A stretch of DNA of 64,000 nt from Pyxidicoccus sp. MSG2 (GCF_026626705.1 NZ_JAPNKC010000001.1:3968001-4032000), one strand, 5' to 3'. Positions 9,423-18,724 are shown, counted from the stretch's first letter. The notes: generated from the letters alone by a model not told the origin. Program-made: numbers and translations.

Positions 9423-10193
9423 TTACAGAGGAGCGGTGAGTTCCGGGACACGCGTGGGCTTGCGGTGATGCTCGTGGTCGTAGAAGCACTCGGGGCCGAG
9501 CACGGTGATGAGGCGCTGCTCGATGGCGTCCCCCTCCGGTGTCATCGCCTGCGTGGGGAGCGCGTAGGGCTGGACGAGGACGATTCCGTTTCCGAGCTCC
9601 TGGCGGGTGTCTGGCGGGAGGGAGAGAAGGCGCTCGCCGAACATGCGGATGAAAGGCGGGCCGAAGAAGTTGCGCCAGAAGAGTCCGGCAAGCCCTTCGC
9701 TGGGGTCTCTCACGGTGAAGGTCTGCTCGGTGCCGAAGCCATCGGGGTTGGGGATGAACCGCTCTTCTTTGCGGTACACGTCATCAATCATTCCGGACTG
9801 CGCCAGTGAGGACCCCACCAGTCGCATGAGCTCCACCACCTGATGCAGGTGAGTACCGAGCCATCCCGCGAGGCGTTCCTCTTCAATCGAGACGGCCCAG
9901 GTGAGCCCGCCGACAAAAGGATATTCCGTCCGCGCCGACGTGGAGATGCTCAGGAAGTCATGCTCCATGCGGTCCATGACGGAGACGCTCTGGTACTCGT
10001 CGTACTGGGCGAGGAGGGCTTCGTAGTCAGGGCTCCCAGGCTCCAGGCGTGCCGCATCTCCGAAGCACGACGACAAGGCGGGTGGGAACCAGCGGTACTC
10101 CTCGAAGGCAAGCTGAAGGAGCCTCCGCACGACCGTCGTGGGCGGAGGTCCCGGTGGAAGATGGATGCTCGTCGAGATGGAGCACAAAGCCAT
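9423..10193 (-). CDS. Hypothetical protein
   Basis: A 256-residue soluble protein with no signal peptide and no recognised catalytic motif. It is rich in aromatic residues (EYPFVGGLTWAVS, then FWRNFFGPPFIRMFGERLL) and ends in a His-rich FYDHEHHRKP segment. Base composition is visibly less GC-rich than its neighbours, which suggests accessory or transferred DNA. It begins 24 bases after the stop of the beta-ketoacyl synthase-like gene on the same strand and may be read with it. The size, composition and orphan character resemble many myxobacterial immunity-type proteins, but no toxin gene adjoins it and I do not assign that function. Confidence 0.7.
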   Translation of the reverse strand: MALCSISTSIHLPPGPPPTTVVRRLLQLAFEEYRWFPPALSSCFGDAARLEPGSPDYEALLAQYDEYQSVSVMDRMEHDFLSISTSARTEYPFVGGLTWAVSIEEERLAGWLGTHLHQVVELMRLVGSSLAQSGMIDDVYRKEERFIPNPDGFGTEQTFTVRDPSEGLAGLFWRNFFGPPFIRMFGERLLSLPPDTRQELGNGIVLVQPYALPTQAMTPEGDAIEQRLITVLGPECFYDHEHHRKPTRVPELTAPL

Positions 10194-10217
10194 CGCGGGC
10201 CCGGTAGTACCCTCGCG

Positions 10218-11227
10218 CTACGGCTTCGCGGCCGCCGTGCGCTCCAGCAGCGCGCCCGCCCAGGTGAGCCCGCTGCCGACCACGCTCAGCACCACCGCAT
10301 CGCCCAGCGACGCATCATCCCAGTGCTCGCTGAGCACGCCCGGTGCTCCAGCCGAGCCCGTGTTCCCTCGCACGTTCACGTTGTAGACGTGGCGCGCGTC
10401 AGGCACCTCGCAGCGCCGCTGCACCGACTCCAGCATGCGCAGGTTCGCCTGGTGTCCGATGAAGGTGACGTCCCCCTGCCCCTTCGCCGGGTGTTTCGCC
10501 AGGTAGCGCCCGCGCAAGTCCTGGAACGTCTCCCCCGTGCGGCGGATGGCGAACTTCTGCACCTCGCCGCCCTGCTGGGTGAAGTGGCCCACGCGCGGCA
10601 CGCGCACCTTGTCCGCGCCCGCCGGGTCTCCCGCGAGCAGCGTCTCCGTCACCTGCCAGCGACCCGGTATCCTCGGGGACAGAATCGCCGCCGACGCGCC
10701 GTCACCCCACAGCACCGCGCTGGAGCGGTCCGTGTAGTCCACCACGCGCGTGGAGTTGTCCATGTTCACCACCAGCACGTAGTCCGGCAGACGCTCCGGC
10801 CGCATGCCCGTGAGGAAGTGGAGCTGCATGCAGAACGACGAGCACGCGCTCTGCAGGTCCACCGCTGGCGCGTCGATGCCCAGCAGCTGCGCCACGCGGT
10901 TGGACTCGGCCGGAATGCACTCGTCCGGGCTGCACCCGCCCGCCACCACCAGGCCGATGTCCGACGGCTTCAGCCCCGCTCGCTCCAGCGCCATCAGCGC
11001 CGCCCGCCGCCCCGTCTCCGCGTTGCTGAAGAGGGCCGCCTCCTGCGCCGCGCGCACGTCGCGGTTGCGCGTCTCGCGCAGGTAGTCCAGCGGCAGCCCG
11101 TGTGCCGCGTCCGGATGCCCACCCGCTCCAGAATCCACGCGTCGTTCGTCTCGAGTCCGAGTTCCTCGAAGAAGGCATTCGTCAGGAGGTTGGGCGGGTG
11201 GAAGTGGCCGAGCGCGTGCAGGAACAT
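10218..11227 (-). pseudogene. 3-oxoacyl-ACP synthase III-like gene with frameshift
   Basis: A FabH-like ketosynthase split over two frames. The N-terminal part (start 11227, MFLHALGHFHPPN to WILERVGIRTRHT) is in one frame. The rest, from LPLDYLRETRN onward, is in another; the junction lies near 11100-11110 and one extra base there would restore a continuous protein of about 336 residues. All thiolase-fold catalytic residues survive: Cys in DLQSACSSF, His in FIGHQANLRM and Asn in NVRGNTGSAG. Intact homologues condense acyl-CoA with malonyl-ACP or act in secondary metabolism. It may be a recent pseudogene, a sequencing error or a programmed shift. The start has an AGAGGG sequence six bases upstream. 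Confidence 0.8.
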
Positions 11228-11250
11228 GTGAAACCCTCTAACCCCCGACA

Positions 11251-11268
11251 CTGACAATTCTTTGTCAG
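11251..11268. promoter_or_regulatory. Operator-like palindrome CTGACAA-N4-TTGTCAG
   Basis: A perfect 7-base inverted repeat with a 4-base centre, flanked further out by GACA and TGTC. It lies 24 bases upstream of the ketosynthase-like start, in the 210-base gap between that gene and the divergent arginase-family gene. It could be a repressor site or a small hairpin. No adjacent regulator gene identifies the binding protein. Confidence 0.4.
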
Positions 11269-11437
11269 CCTCATGTCACGGCCCCGCCGTGTCGGTGGGC
11301 CGTCGGCCATGCGAGCAGGGCACCGCGGCGCGGCAGGGTCACGGCAACGCAACACGTCATCCCCGTGAGACGATGACGGGCCTACGCTGCACGCCGTCCA
11401 GGAAGGCGGGCGTGGCGCGCCCCGGAAAGGGAGACGG

Positions 11438-12310
11438 ATGACGACCTCCACGACACGAGACGGCTCGCTCGGCCTCTTCTTCCCGCAGTGGCAGGGCGCG
11501 GGCGAAGTGCCAGCGCTGGAGACGGGCGCGCGGCGGCTGCGCGCACGACTCGACGGAGTGGGCCCGTGGGCCCGGGTGGACGTGCCCTCCGTGCACCCAC
11601 TGCGCCGCGAGGCGGGCGTGTGGGGACATGGCGAGCTGGTGGAGCAGCTCGGTGCGGCCCGCCGGTTGCTGGACGCCCACCAGCCCGCGCGAGTGCTCAC
11701 GATTGGCGGCGACTGCGGCGTGGAAGTGGCCCCCGTCAGCTACCTCAACGCCCGGCTCGGCGGAGACCTGGCAGTGGTCTGGTTCGACGCCCACGCCGAC
11801 CTCAACACGCCTGACAGCTCGCTCAGCGCGCACTTCCACGGCATGGCGCTGCGCGTGCTGCTGGGCCAGGGCGCTCCCGCCTTCGTCGAAGGCGCGCGGC
11901 CCCACCTGGAGCCCCGGCAGGTGTTCCTCGCGGGCGTGCGCGAGCTGGACCCGCCCGAGGCCGACTTCATCCGCGAGCACGCGCTGCGCCGCTTCACGCC
12001 CACGGACCTGCGCTCACGGCCGGGCGCCCTGGCCCAGGCCCTGCGCGACTCGGGCTTCCGCCACGTCTACGTCCACATGGACCTGGACGTCACCGACCCG
12101 GGCGAGCTGCCCGATGTCGCGTGTCCCACGCCCCACGGGCTGGAGCTGGCACTGCTCGTCGCCCAGCTCCGCGCCCTCCGCGAGTCACTCCACCAGGTGG
12201 GCGCGAGCCTCGTCGAGTACGCGCCAGGAGACTCGGCCGGCTCGCACGAGGCGGTGATCTCCGCGCTCCTCGACGAGGTGCGCACCCTGCTGGTCCCGAT
12301 TCCTCACTGA
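11438..12310 (+). CDS. Arginase/agmatinase-family protein
   Basis: A 290-residue ureohydrolase-fold protein; family members hydrolyse arginine, agmatine or formiminoglutamate with two manganese ions. The metal motifs are WFDAHADLNTP (Asp117, His119, Asp121) and HMDLDVTDP (Asp215, Asp217, Asp220). The first motif reads IGGDCGVE, so Cys93 stands where the family normally has the manganese ligand His (GGDHS). Activity or metal preference may therefore differ. It overlaps the end of the convergent gene by 7 bases. Substrate cannot be read from sequence. Confidence 0.88.
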   Translation: MTTSTTRDGSLGLFFPQWQGAGEVPALETGARRLRARLDGVGPWARVDVPSVHPLRREAGVWGHGELVEQLGAARRLLDAHQPARVLTIGGDCGVEVAPVSYLNARLGGDLAVVWFDAHADLNTPDSSLSAHFHGMALRVLLGQGAPAFVEGARPHLEPRQVFLAGVRELDPPEADFIREHALRRFTPTDLRSRPGALAQALRDSGFRHVYVHMDLDVTDPGELPDVACPTPHGLELALLVAQLRALRESLHQVGASLVEYAPGDSAGSHEAVISALLDEVRTLLVPIPH

Positions 12311-13203
12311 GGAACCGAGCACGTCAGGTGCAGCTTCATCTCTCCCTCGCCCGCCACCGTCACGCCGTGGTTGCGAAACTCCTCGCGCACCGCCACCTGC
12401 GCGGGGCCGGCGAGGGAGAACTCGAGCAAGCGGGCGCCTTCCGCCAGCATGGACAGCCTTCCCTCCAGGGGAATCGTCATCACCACGGGCGAGTCGGCCT
12501 GCTTGAGGGTCATCGTCGTCGACACGCTGAAGATGCCCACGGGGCCCTTCGCGTCCTGGGTGATTTCGGAGAGACGGATGCGAGTCCCACGGAAGCGCGT
12601 GGACGGGTCCTCCGTCTGGAGGACCTCCTCGGTGAAGACCTTGGCGAAGCGGTCCAGGCTGTCCCCCACGCGGATGGGCTTGTCGGGAAGCGCCGCCTCC
12701 AGCGGGTCCGCCTTGCCCAGCTCCGGCAGGTTCTCCTTCACGGCGGCCTGTTCCTCCTTGGAGACGGGCTTGCCCGCCTCGTCCGTCACCACCAGGCGCC
12801 CCTTCGTCATCCCGGCGAGGTACGTCCTGCCGCTGATCGGGCTGCCCTGCCGCTCCTTCTTGCCGCCCTCCTCCGTCTCGTCGGACATGTCCCCGAAGGC
12901 CACCTTCACCCGGTCGACGATGCCCTTGCGCGCGGCGAGCACCGTGGTGGTGCAGTGGCTGGCCGTCGTGCTCGACACGTTCAGCGGCTCGGGCTCTATC
13001 TCCGGCCCGGTCAGCTCGAAAGCCAGCCGCAGCGCCACCAGCAGGTCCACCGTCTCCACGTCGCCGACCGCGGCCTGGCGCTTCTTCAGCTGGAAGGACT
13101 GTTCCTTCCGGGCGCCCTCGGCCTGGGCTCCGGCCTGGGCTCCAACGACGGACGGCGCGAGCAGCAGTCCCACTGCGACGATGAACGACGAAACGCGATG
13201 CAT
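12304..13203 (-). CDS. Secreted hypothetical protein
   Basis: A 299-residue exported protein; a signal peptide ends near VVGAQA (residue 23). The mature part begins with a charged segment (ARKEQSFQLKKRQ) and continues as a beta-rich domain with alternating long strands, without Cys-rich or catalytic motifs. The start is supported by AAAGGGAGAG upstream of ATG; the frame extends upstream without coding character. The pattern resembles uncharacterised myxobacterial periplasmic proteins. Function not recognised. Confidence 0.75.
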   Translation of the reverse strand: MHRVSSFIVAVGLLLAPSVVGAQAGAQAEGARKEQSFQLKKRQAAVGDVETVDLLVALRLAFELTGPEIEPEPLNVSSTTASHCTTTVLAARKGIVDRVKVAFGDMSDETEEGGKKERQGSPISGRTYLAGMTKGRLVVTDEAGKPVSKEEQAAVKENLPELGKADPLEAALPDKPIRVGDSLDRFAKVFTEEVLQTEDPSTRFRGTRIRLSEITQDAKGPVGIFSVSTTMTLKQADSPVVMTIPLEGRLSMLAEGARLLEFSLAGPAQVAVREEFRNHGVTVAGEGEMKLHLTCSVPQ

Positions 13204-13399
13204 GTCGGGCTCTCCCTTTCGCGACCATCCTTCCACGGCTCCGCCGCGTGGGACTGGGGATTCCAGTTTCGCCAGGCGGTACACCGCCGTGGCCAGCCAG
13301 GGTGGAATCGAGCAGTGGCTCTCGAAGACCTTCCGTCTGGAGTCCGACTGAAGGGCACCTCGCCGTGTCGGCCACCCGGAGCGTTGTAGAGTCCGGGGC

Positions 13400-15613
13400 A
13401 TGAGCGCCACCGCCGCGTCCCGGGTCCACTTCCGTACCTGCAACCTCTGCGAGGCCATGTGCGGCCTGCGCATCGAGCTGGAGGGAGAGCGCATCACCTC
13501 CATCCGCGGCGACGAGGAAGACGCGTTCAGCCGAGGCCACATCTGTCCCAAGGCGCTGGCCCTCAAGGATTTGCACGAGGACCCGGACCGGCTGCGCCAC
13601 CCCATGCGCCGCACCGCGAGCGGCTGGGAGCAGGTGTCCTGGGAGGACGCGCTGGACGAGGTGGCGCGCCGCCTCCATGCCATCCAGAAGGAGCACGGCC
13701 GCGACGCGGTGGGCGCGTACCTGGGCAACCCCAACGTCCACAACCTGGGCAGCATCATGTTCGGGCCCGAGCTGCTGCGGACGCTCCGCTCGCGCAACCG
13801 CTTCTCCGCCACGTCGGTGGACCAGCTCCCGCACCAGCTCGTCGCCTACCTCATGTTCGGCCACCAGCTCCTGGTGCCGATTCCGGACATCGACCGCACC
13901 CGGTACATGCTGGTGATGGGCGCCAACCCGCTGGCCTCCAACGGCAGCCTGATGACGGCCCCGGACGTGCGCACCCGCCTGCGCGCGATTCAGCAGCGCG
14001 GCGGCCGCGTCGTCGTCGTCGACCCGCGCCGGACTGAAACAGCCCGCATCGCCGACGCCCACGTCTTCATCCGTCCCGGCACCGACGCGCTCCTGCTGCT
14101 CGCCCTGCTGCACGTGGCCGTGGTGGAGGGCACGCCGCGCCCCGGCCACCTCGCCGCGCACGTGGACGGCCTGGACGCGGTGCGCGAGCTGGCCCGCGAC
14201 TTCACGCCCGAGCGCGTGGCCGCGCACACCGGCGTGGCGCCCGAGACGGTGCGCGGCATTGCCCGGGACTTCCTCGCCGCGGAAGGCGCCGTCTGCTACG
14301 GCCGCATGGGCCTGTCCACGCAGCCGTTCGGCTCGCTGTGCCAGTGGCTCATCAACGTCCTCAACACGGTGACGGGCAACATGGACCGCGAGGGCGGCGC
14401 CATGTTCACCCTGCCCGCCTTCGACATCGTCGGCGGCCCCAAGGCGCTGGGCCTGGGGCGCGGCAGCATCGGCCGCTGGAAGAGCCGCGTGCGCGGGCTG
14501 CCCGAGTTCGGCGGCGAGCTGCCCGTCGCCGCGCTCGCGGAGGAAATCCTCACCCCGGGCGAGGGCCGCATCCGCGCGCTCGTCACGCTCGCGGGCAACC
14601 CCGTGCTGTCCACCCCCAACGGCGCGCAACTGGACCGTGCGCTGGGCGGGCTGGACTTCATGGTGAGCATCGACCCGTACCTCAACGAGACGACGCGCCA
14701 CGCGCACCTCATCCTCCCGCCCGTGTCCCCGCTGGAGCGCAGCCACTACGACATCGCCTTCCACGTGCTCGCGGTGCGCAACACGGCGAAGTACTCGCCC
14801 GCCCTCTTCGAGCCGGGGCCGGACGCGCGCCACGACTGGCAGATTCTCCTCTCGCTCCAGCACCGGCTGGAGGTGCTGCGCAAGGGCCGTAGGTCACTTC
14901 GCGCCGCGCTGAAGTACCAGGCACTGTCACGCATGGGCCCGGAGCGGCTGCTGGACCTGGGCCTGCGGCTGGGGCCCCATGGTGCCCACTTCCACCCGCT
15001 GAAGCAGGGCCTCTCCCTCGCGAAGCTGCGCGAGGCGCCGCACGGCGTGGACCTGGGCCCGCTGAAGCCCTGCCTCCCCCACCGCCTCCAGACGAGGGAC
15101 CACCGCATCCACCTCGCCCCGGAAGTGCTGGTGGCGGACGTGAAGCGGCTGCGCGAGCGCTTCCTCGACGCCGCCACGCCAGAGGTGGCGAGCGGCGAAT
15201 TGCTCCTCATCGGCCGGCGCCACCTGCGCGACAACAACTCCTGGCTGCACAACGTGCCCGGGCTGGTGAAGGGCAAGCCGCGCTGCACGCTGATGGTGCA
15301 CCCGGAGGACGCGACACGGCTGGGACTCACCGACGGCGAGGACGTCTCCGTCACCTCCCGCGTGGGCGAGGTGACGGTGCCCGTCGCGGTGACGGACGAC
15401 GTGATGCCCGGCGTGGTGAGCCTGCCGCACGGCTACGGGCATGGACGCCAGGGCACGCGGCTCCAGGTCGCCACCGGGAGCGCGGGTGCCAGCATCAACG
15501 ACCTCACGGATGAGCGGGCGCTGGACGCGCTCAGCGGCAACGCCGCCTTCAGCGGCACGCCGGTGCGGGTGAAGCGGGCCGGGTCGCCCGCGCTCGCCAC
15601 ACCAGCGGCGTGA
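13400..15613 (+). CDS. Molybdopterin-dependent oxidoreductase
   Basis: A 737-residue member of the DMSO reductase/formate dehydrogenase superfamily. The N-terminal 4Fe-4S site is CNLCEAMCG (Cys15, 18, 22) plus Cys in GHICPKA. MGANPLASNGS, VVVVDPRRTETA and a Gly-rich cofactor-binding middle follow. The C-terminal molydopterin dinucleotide-binding domain has NNSWLHNVPGL, then LTDGEDVSVTS and SLPHGYGHGR. There is no Tat signal, so it is cytoplasmic. No iron-sulfur or membrane subunit gene adjoins it, so the electron partner and substrate are unknown. Its end overlaps the convergent membrane-protein gene by 65 bases. Confidence 0.93.
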   Translation: MSATAASRVHFRTCNLCEAMCGLRIELEGERITSIRGDEEDAFSRGHICPKALALKDLHEDPDRLRHPMRRTASGWEQVSWEDALDEVARRLHAIQKEHGRDAVGAYLGNPNVHNLGSIMFGPELLRTLRSRNRFSATSVDQLPHQLVAYLMFGHQLLVPIPDIDRTRYMLVMGANPLASNGSLMTAPDVRTRLRAIQQRGGRVVVVDPRRTETARIADAHVFIRPGTDALLLLALLHVAVVEGTPRPGHLAAHVDGLDAVRELARDFTPERVAAHTGVAPETVRGIARDFLAAEGAVCYGRMGLSTQPFGSLCQWLINVLNTVTGNMDREGGAMFTLPAFDIVGGPKALGLGRGSIGRWKSRVRGLPEFGGELPVAALAEEILTPGEGRIRALVTLAGNPVLSTPNGAQLDRALGGLDFMVSIDPYLNETTRHAHLILPPVSPLERSHYDIAFHVLAVRNTAKYSPALFEPGPDARHDWQILLSLQHRLEVLRKGRRSLRAALKYQALSRMGPERLLDLGLRLGPHGAHFHPLKQGLSLAKLREAPHGVDLGPLKPCLPHRLQTRDHRIHLAPEVLVADVKRLRERFLDAATPEVASGELLLIGRRHLRDNNSWLHNVPGLVKGKPRCTLMVHPEDATRLGLTDGEDVSVTSRVGEVTVPVAVTDDVMPGVVSLPHGYGHGRQGTRLQVATGSAGASINDLTDERALDALSGNAAFSGTPVRVKRAGSPALATPAA

Positions 15614-16598
15614 GCGCGCCCGCCGCGACGAAGAGCAACTGCACCAGGTGCCCGAGCAGCGCCACCGACATGGCGCGCGCGGCCGTGGTGTCCAGCACGC
15701 CCGCCGCGAGCGCGAAGGCCCCGTCACTCACCCCCACCTGCCCCGGCACCAGCGAGCCCACCGCCAGCGCGCAGAGGTAGAGGCCCTGGGAGAAGAGGGC
15801 CTGCACCACCGAGGTGTCGATGCCCACCGCGTGCGTCAGCACCGCGTACTGGCACACCTGGAGCAGCCGGCTGCCCAGGAAGGCCAGCGTGGGGCGACAG
15901 GGCAGCAGCGCACCGCACCGCGCGGAGGCCTGGAACTGCTCCGCGTGCGAGGCCCACCGGCGGAAGCGCCGCGCCATCCACGCGCCGGGCCGCTTCGCGC
16001 GCATGCACGCGCGCACGCCCGCCGACAGCGACACCAGCAACACGCCGTGCGCCAGCATGGCCACCGTGAAAATCGAGAAGCCCGTCAGGAGGTACGACGC
16101 CGCCGCGCACGGGAAGGAGATGAAGCCCCCCGCCGCCAGGGACGCGGACTGCGAGGTGGCCGCCGCCGACGTGGCGTTGGCGCCGCCCATGTGGGGCGCG
16201 AGGAGGGCCGCCTTGGTGGCCTCCGCCGCCGCGCGCCCCGCCGGGGCCATGCTGGACACCGCCGTACCGATGAGCTGCGCGCGCGCCAGCACGGACAGGG
16301 GAACCTTCTCCGCACCCGCCCCGTACGAGAAGCGCGTGGCCAGCGCGTCCATGCACTGGCGTCCCATCTCCAGCAGCACCACGCAGGGCAGCCAGCCGGC
16401 GGCGTCCGACAACACCGCGCCCAGCTCATGGGGGCCCGCCTTGCGCACCAGCAGCGCCAGCATCCCCAGTCCGGCCAGCGCGAAGAGGGGACGCAGGAGT
16501 CCCGTCATCCGCCGGCGCACGTTTCCAGGCAGCGCGGGCACCGTCATCACGGCACCCATCGGCTGGCCCAGGGACACCTCCCCGTGCGCGTCGCTCAC
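15549..16598 (-). CDS. LPG synthase TM-type flippase-like membrane protein
   Basis: A 349-residue integral membrane protein with about eight hydrophobic segments. Features of the lysylphosphatidylglycerol-synthase transmembrane family include LIGTAVSSMAPAGRAAAEATKAALL in the middle and VGSLVPGQVGVSDGAFALAAG late. The family includes MprF flippase domains and many proteins of unknown substrate that handle lipids or lipid-linked precursors; no aminoacyl-transferase domain is attached here. The chosen start is the first ATG, but ATGs 13 or 17 codons later are possible. It is divergent from the MDR dehydrogenase gene. Confidence 0.83.
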   Translation of the reverse strand: MSDAHGEVSLGQPMGAVMTVPALPGNVRRRMTGLLRPLFALAGLGMLALLVRKAGPHELGAVLSDAAGWLPCVVLLEMGRQCMDALATRFSYGAGAEKVPLSVLARAQLIGTAVSSMAPAGRAAAEATKAALLAPHMGGANATSAAATSQSASLAAGGFISFPCAAASYLLTGFSIFTVAMLAHGVLLVSLSAGVRACMRAKRPGAWMARRFRRWASHAEQFQASARCGALLPCRPTLAFLGSRLLQVCQYAVLTHAVGIDTSVVQALFSQGLYLCALAVGSLVPGQVGVSDGAFALAAGVLDTTAARAMSVALLGHLVQLLFVAAGALTPLVWRARATRPASPAPACR

Positions 16599-16856
16599 CC
16601 TCGCCCCCTCTTCGCCGTCCCACCCATCCTTGGGCCAGGAATCAAGGTGAGCAGCGTGATCGCCGGAGGGGAGGGCGGACTGTCAGAAGGCGTCCGCTGC
16701 CTGCCCTCCCCGTTCGAGGGTGGACACCCGGGCCTGTCCCACACGGCCTCCGGAGGTGAGAACCACCGGGCGACAGTGCCTGCCTGCACGCTCGGCTCCC
16801 GGACGGAAGGTCGCTAGGGTGCGCCTGCGTTTTCCCCCTCGGACACGGAGCGACGC

Positions 16857-17843
16857 ATGAAAGCAGTGCGGTTCTCGACCTTCGGACATCCCATGAAGGT
16901 GGTGGAGGTGGTGGAGGAGCCGGACGTGGCGCTGAAGCCCGGCGAGGCGCGGCTGGAGGTGCTGGCCAGCCCCATCAATCCCTCCGACGTGCTCACCATC
17001 ACCGGCCAGTACGGCCAGCTCCCCAAGCTGCCCGCCACCCCCGGCAACGAGGGCGTGGGCCGGGTGGTGGAGGTGAAGGACTCCACCGCCGTGCGCGTGG
17101 GAGACGTCGTGTTCCTCCCGCTCGGCGCGGGCACCTGGCGCACCCACCTCACCGCTCCCGCCGAGGCGCTGACGCCAGTGCCCCCGGGCACGGACGTGCT
17201 GCAGGCGTCGATGATGTTCGTCAACCCGCCCACCGCGGACATCATGCTGCGGCAGTTCGTCACCCTGCAGCCCGGGGACTGGGTGCTGCAGAACGCCGCC
17301 AACTCGGCGGTGGGGCGCTACGTCATCACCCTGGCGAAGCTGGCCGGGTACAAGACGGTGAATGTGGTGCGCCGCGAGGAGCTGGCGGCGGAGCTCACGG
17401 CGCTGGGCGCGGACGCCGTGCTGGTGGACTCCGACAAACTGTCCGAGCGCGTGCGCGAGGTGACGGGCGGCGCGAAGGTGCGGCTGGCCCTGGACGGTGT
17501 GGGCGGCGACTCCACGATGAACCTGGGCGACTCGCTCGCCACGGGTGGCACGGTGGTGAACTACGGCGTCATGAGCGGCAAGGCGCCGAAGCTGTCCGCG
17601 GCGGCCACCATCTTCAAGGACGTCACCCTGCGCGGCTTCTGGCTGGTGCTGTGGATGAAGCGCACCCCGCGCGAGGAGCAGCGCGCCCTCTTCACCCGGC
17701 TGGCGGGGCTGATTGCCAATGGCACCCTGAAGACGGCGGTGGAGGGCACCTTCGCGCTGGAGGACATCAAGGACGCGCTGGCGCGGGCCATGGAGGGCGG
17801 CCGCGGCGGCAAGGTGTTGCTCACCCCCAACGGAAAGGTCTGA
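16857..17843 (+). CDS. MDR-family enoyl reductase/quinone oxidoreductase
   Basis: A 328-residue medium-chain dehydrogenase/reductase without the structural-zinc cysteines. INPSDVLTITGQYG followed by LPATPGNEGVGRVVEV, and the NSAVGRYVITLAKLAG nucleotide-binding segment, are typical of 2-enoyl thioester reductases (Etr1/MECR type), which reduce enoyl-ACP or enoyl-CoA with NADPH. The short-chain dehydrogenase gene starts 3 bases after its stop, so both belong to one operon that may also include the TetR and hydrolase genes. Quinone reduction is an alternative. Confidence 0.88.
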   Translation: MKAVRFSTFGHPMKVVEVVEEPDVALKPGEARLEVLASPINPSDVLTITGQYGQLPKLPATPGNEGVGRVVEVKDSTAVRVGDVVFLPLGAGTWRTHLTAPAEALTPVPPGTDVLQASMMFVNPPTADIMLRQFVTLQPGDWVLQNAANSAVGRYVITLAKLAGYKTVNVVRREELAAELTALGADAVLVDSDKLSERVREVTGGAKVRLALDGVGGDSTMNLGDSLATGGTVVNYGVMSGKAPKLSAAATIFKDVTLRGFWLVLWMKRTPREEQRALFTRLAGLIANGTLKTAVEGTFALEDIKDALARAMEGGRGGKVLLTPNGKV

Positions 17844-17846
17844 GTC

Positions 17847-18620
17847 ATGAAGCGAGTCGAAGGCAAGGTGGCACTGGTGACGGGCGCCGCGGGCGGGCTG
17901 GGCAGCGCGGCGGCGCGGATGCTGGCGCGCGAGGGCGCGAAGGTGGTGGTGACGGACCGCAAGGAGCGCGAGCAGGACGGGCTCGCGCTCGTCGCGTCCC
18001 TGGGTGAGGGCGTGGGCCTCTTCCTCCCGCTGGACGTCACGAAGGAAGCGGACTGGGCGAGCGCGATGGAGCGCACGCTGGCGCACTTCGGCCGGCTGGA
18101 CGTGCTGGTCAACAACGCCGGCATGGGCATCCCCAAGGACATCGAATCCATCTCCCTGGAGGAGTGGCGCATCGTCCACGCCGTCAACCTGGACGGCGTG
18201 TTCCTGGGCTGCAAGCACGCAATCAAAGCCATGCGTCAGTGCGGGGCCAAGGGCTCCATCATCAACGTGTCCTCGGTGGCGGGCCTGCTGGGTGTGCCCA
18301 CCATCGTCGCGTATGGCTCGGCCAAGGGCGCGGTGCGCATGCTCAGCAAGTCGGTGGCCATGCACTGCGCGTACAAGGGCTACGGCATCCGCTGCAACTC
18401 CATCCACCCCACGTTCATCGAGACGGACATGGTGGACGCGCTGGCGAAGAGCAGCGGTGACGCGGCCAAGGCCCGCGCCAACATGGCGCGCACCATCCCC
18501 CTGGGCCACCTGGGCGAGCCGGACGACTTCGCCTACGCCGTCGTCTACCTCGCCTCGGACGAGTCGAAGCTGATGACGGGCTCGGAGTTCGTCCTCGACG
18601 GAGGCGCCACCGCGCAGTGA
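17847..18620 (+). CDS. Short-chain dehydrogenase/reductase (SDR)
   Basis: A 257-residue classical SDR. The cofactor motif is TGAAGGLGSAA, followed by the NNAG motif, catalytic Ser in INVSSVAG and YGSAK (Tyr and Lys). The C-terminus has the GxPDDFAYAVVYLASDE-type and GSEFVLDGGATA endings usual for NAD(P)-dependent hydroxysteroid, glucose or 3-oxoacyl reductase-like enzymes. It is tightly linked to the upstream MDR reductase (3-base gap), suggesting paired redox steps on one substrate, perhaps a lipid or polycyclic compound. Exact substrate unknown. Confidence 0.92.
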   Translation: MKRVEGKVALVTGAAGGLGSAAARMLAREGAKVVVTDRKEREQDGLALVASLGEGVGLFLPLDVTKEADWASAMERTLAHFGRLDVLVNNAGMGIPKDIESISLEEWRIVHAVNLDGVFLGCKHAIKAMRQCGAKGSIINVSSVAGLLGVPTIVAYGSAKGAVRMLSKSVAMHCAYKGYGIRCNSIHPTFIETDMVDALAKSSGDAAKARANMARTIPLGHLGEPDDFAYAVVYLASDESKLMTGSEFVLDGGATAQ

Positions 18621-18705
18621 CGCCGTTCGGAGCGGCGGCGCCCTTTGGACGCCGCCGCCCTCCCCTTCCCGACGCCGCCTGGACATCCTCGCGCCTCTTC
18701 ATTAA

Positions 18706-18724
18706 ACACGTTCATTGAACGTGT
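18706..18724. promoter_or_regulatory. TetR operator-like palindrome
   Basis: ACACGTTCA and TGAACGTGT form a perfect 9-base inverted repeat around one central base. It overlaps the presumed start of the TetR gene (TTG at 18715, or GTG at 18721). A 19-base palindrome at the 5' end of a TetR gene fits autoregulation, with the protein blocking its own transcription and that of the hydrolase gene behind it. Confidence 0.65.

Noticed and set aside
16669..16710. Imperfect inverted repeat (GGAGGGC...GCCCTCC with GCGGAC/GTCCGC)
   Set aside because: Bulged and within a very GC-rich divergent gap; not strong enough to call an operator or terminator.
16893..16925. GGTGGTGGAGGTGGTGGAGG microrepeat
   Set aside because: It is ordinary coding sequence (KVVEVVEEP) in the MDR gene.
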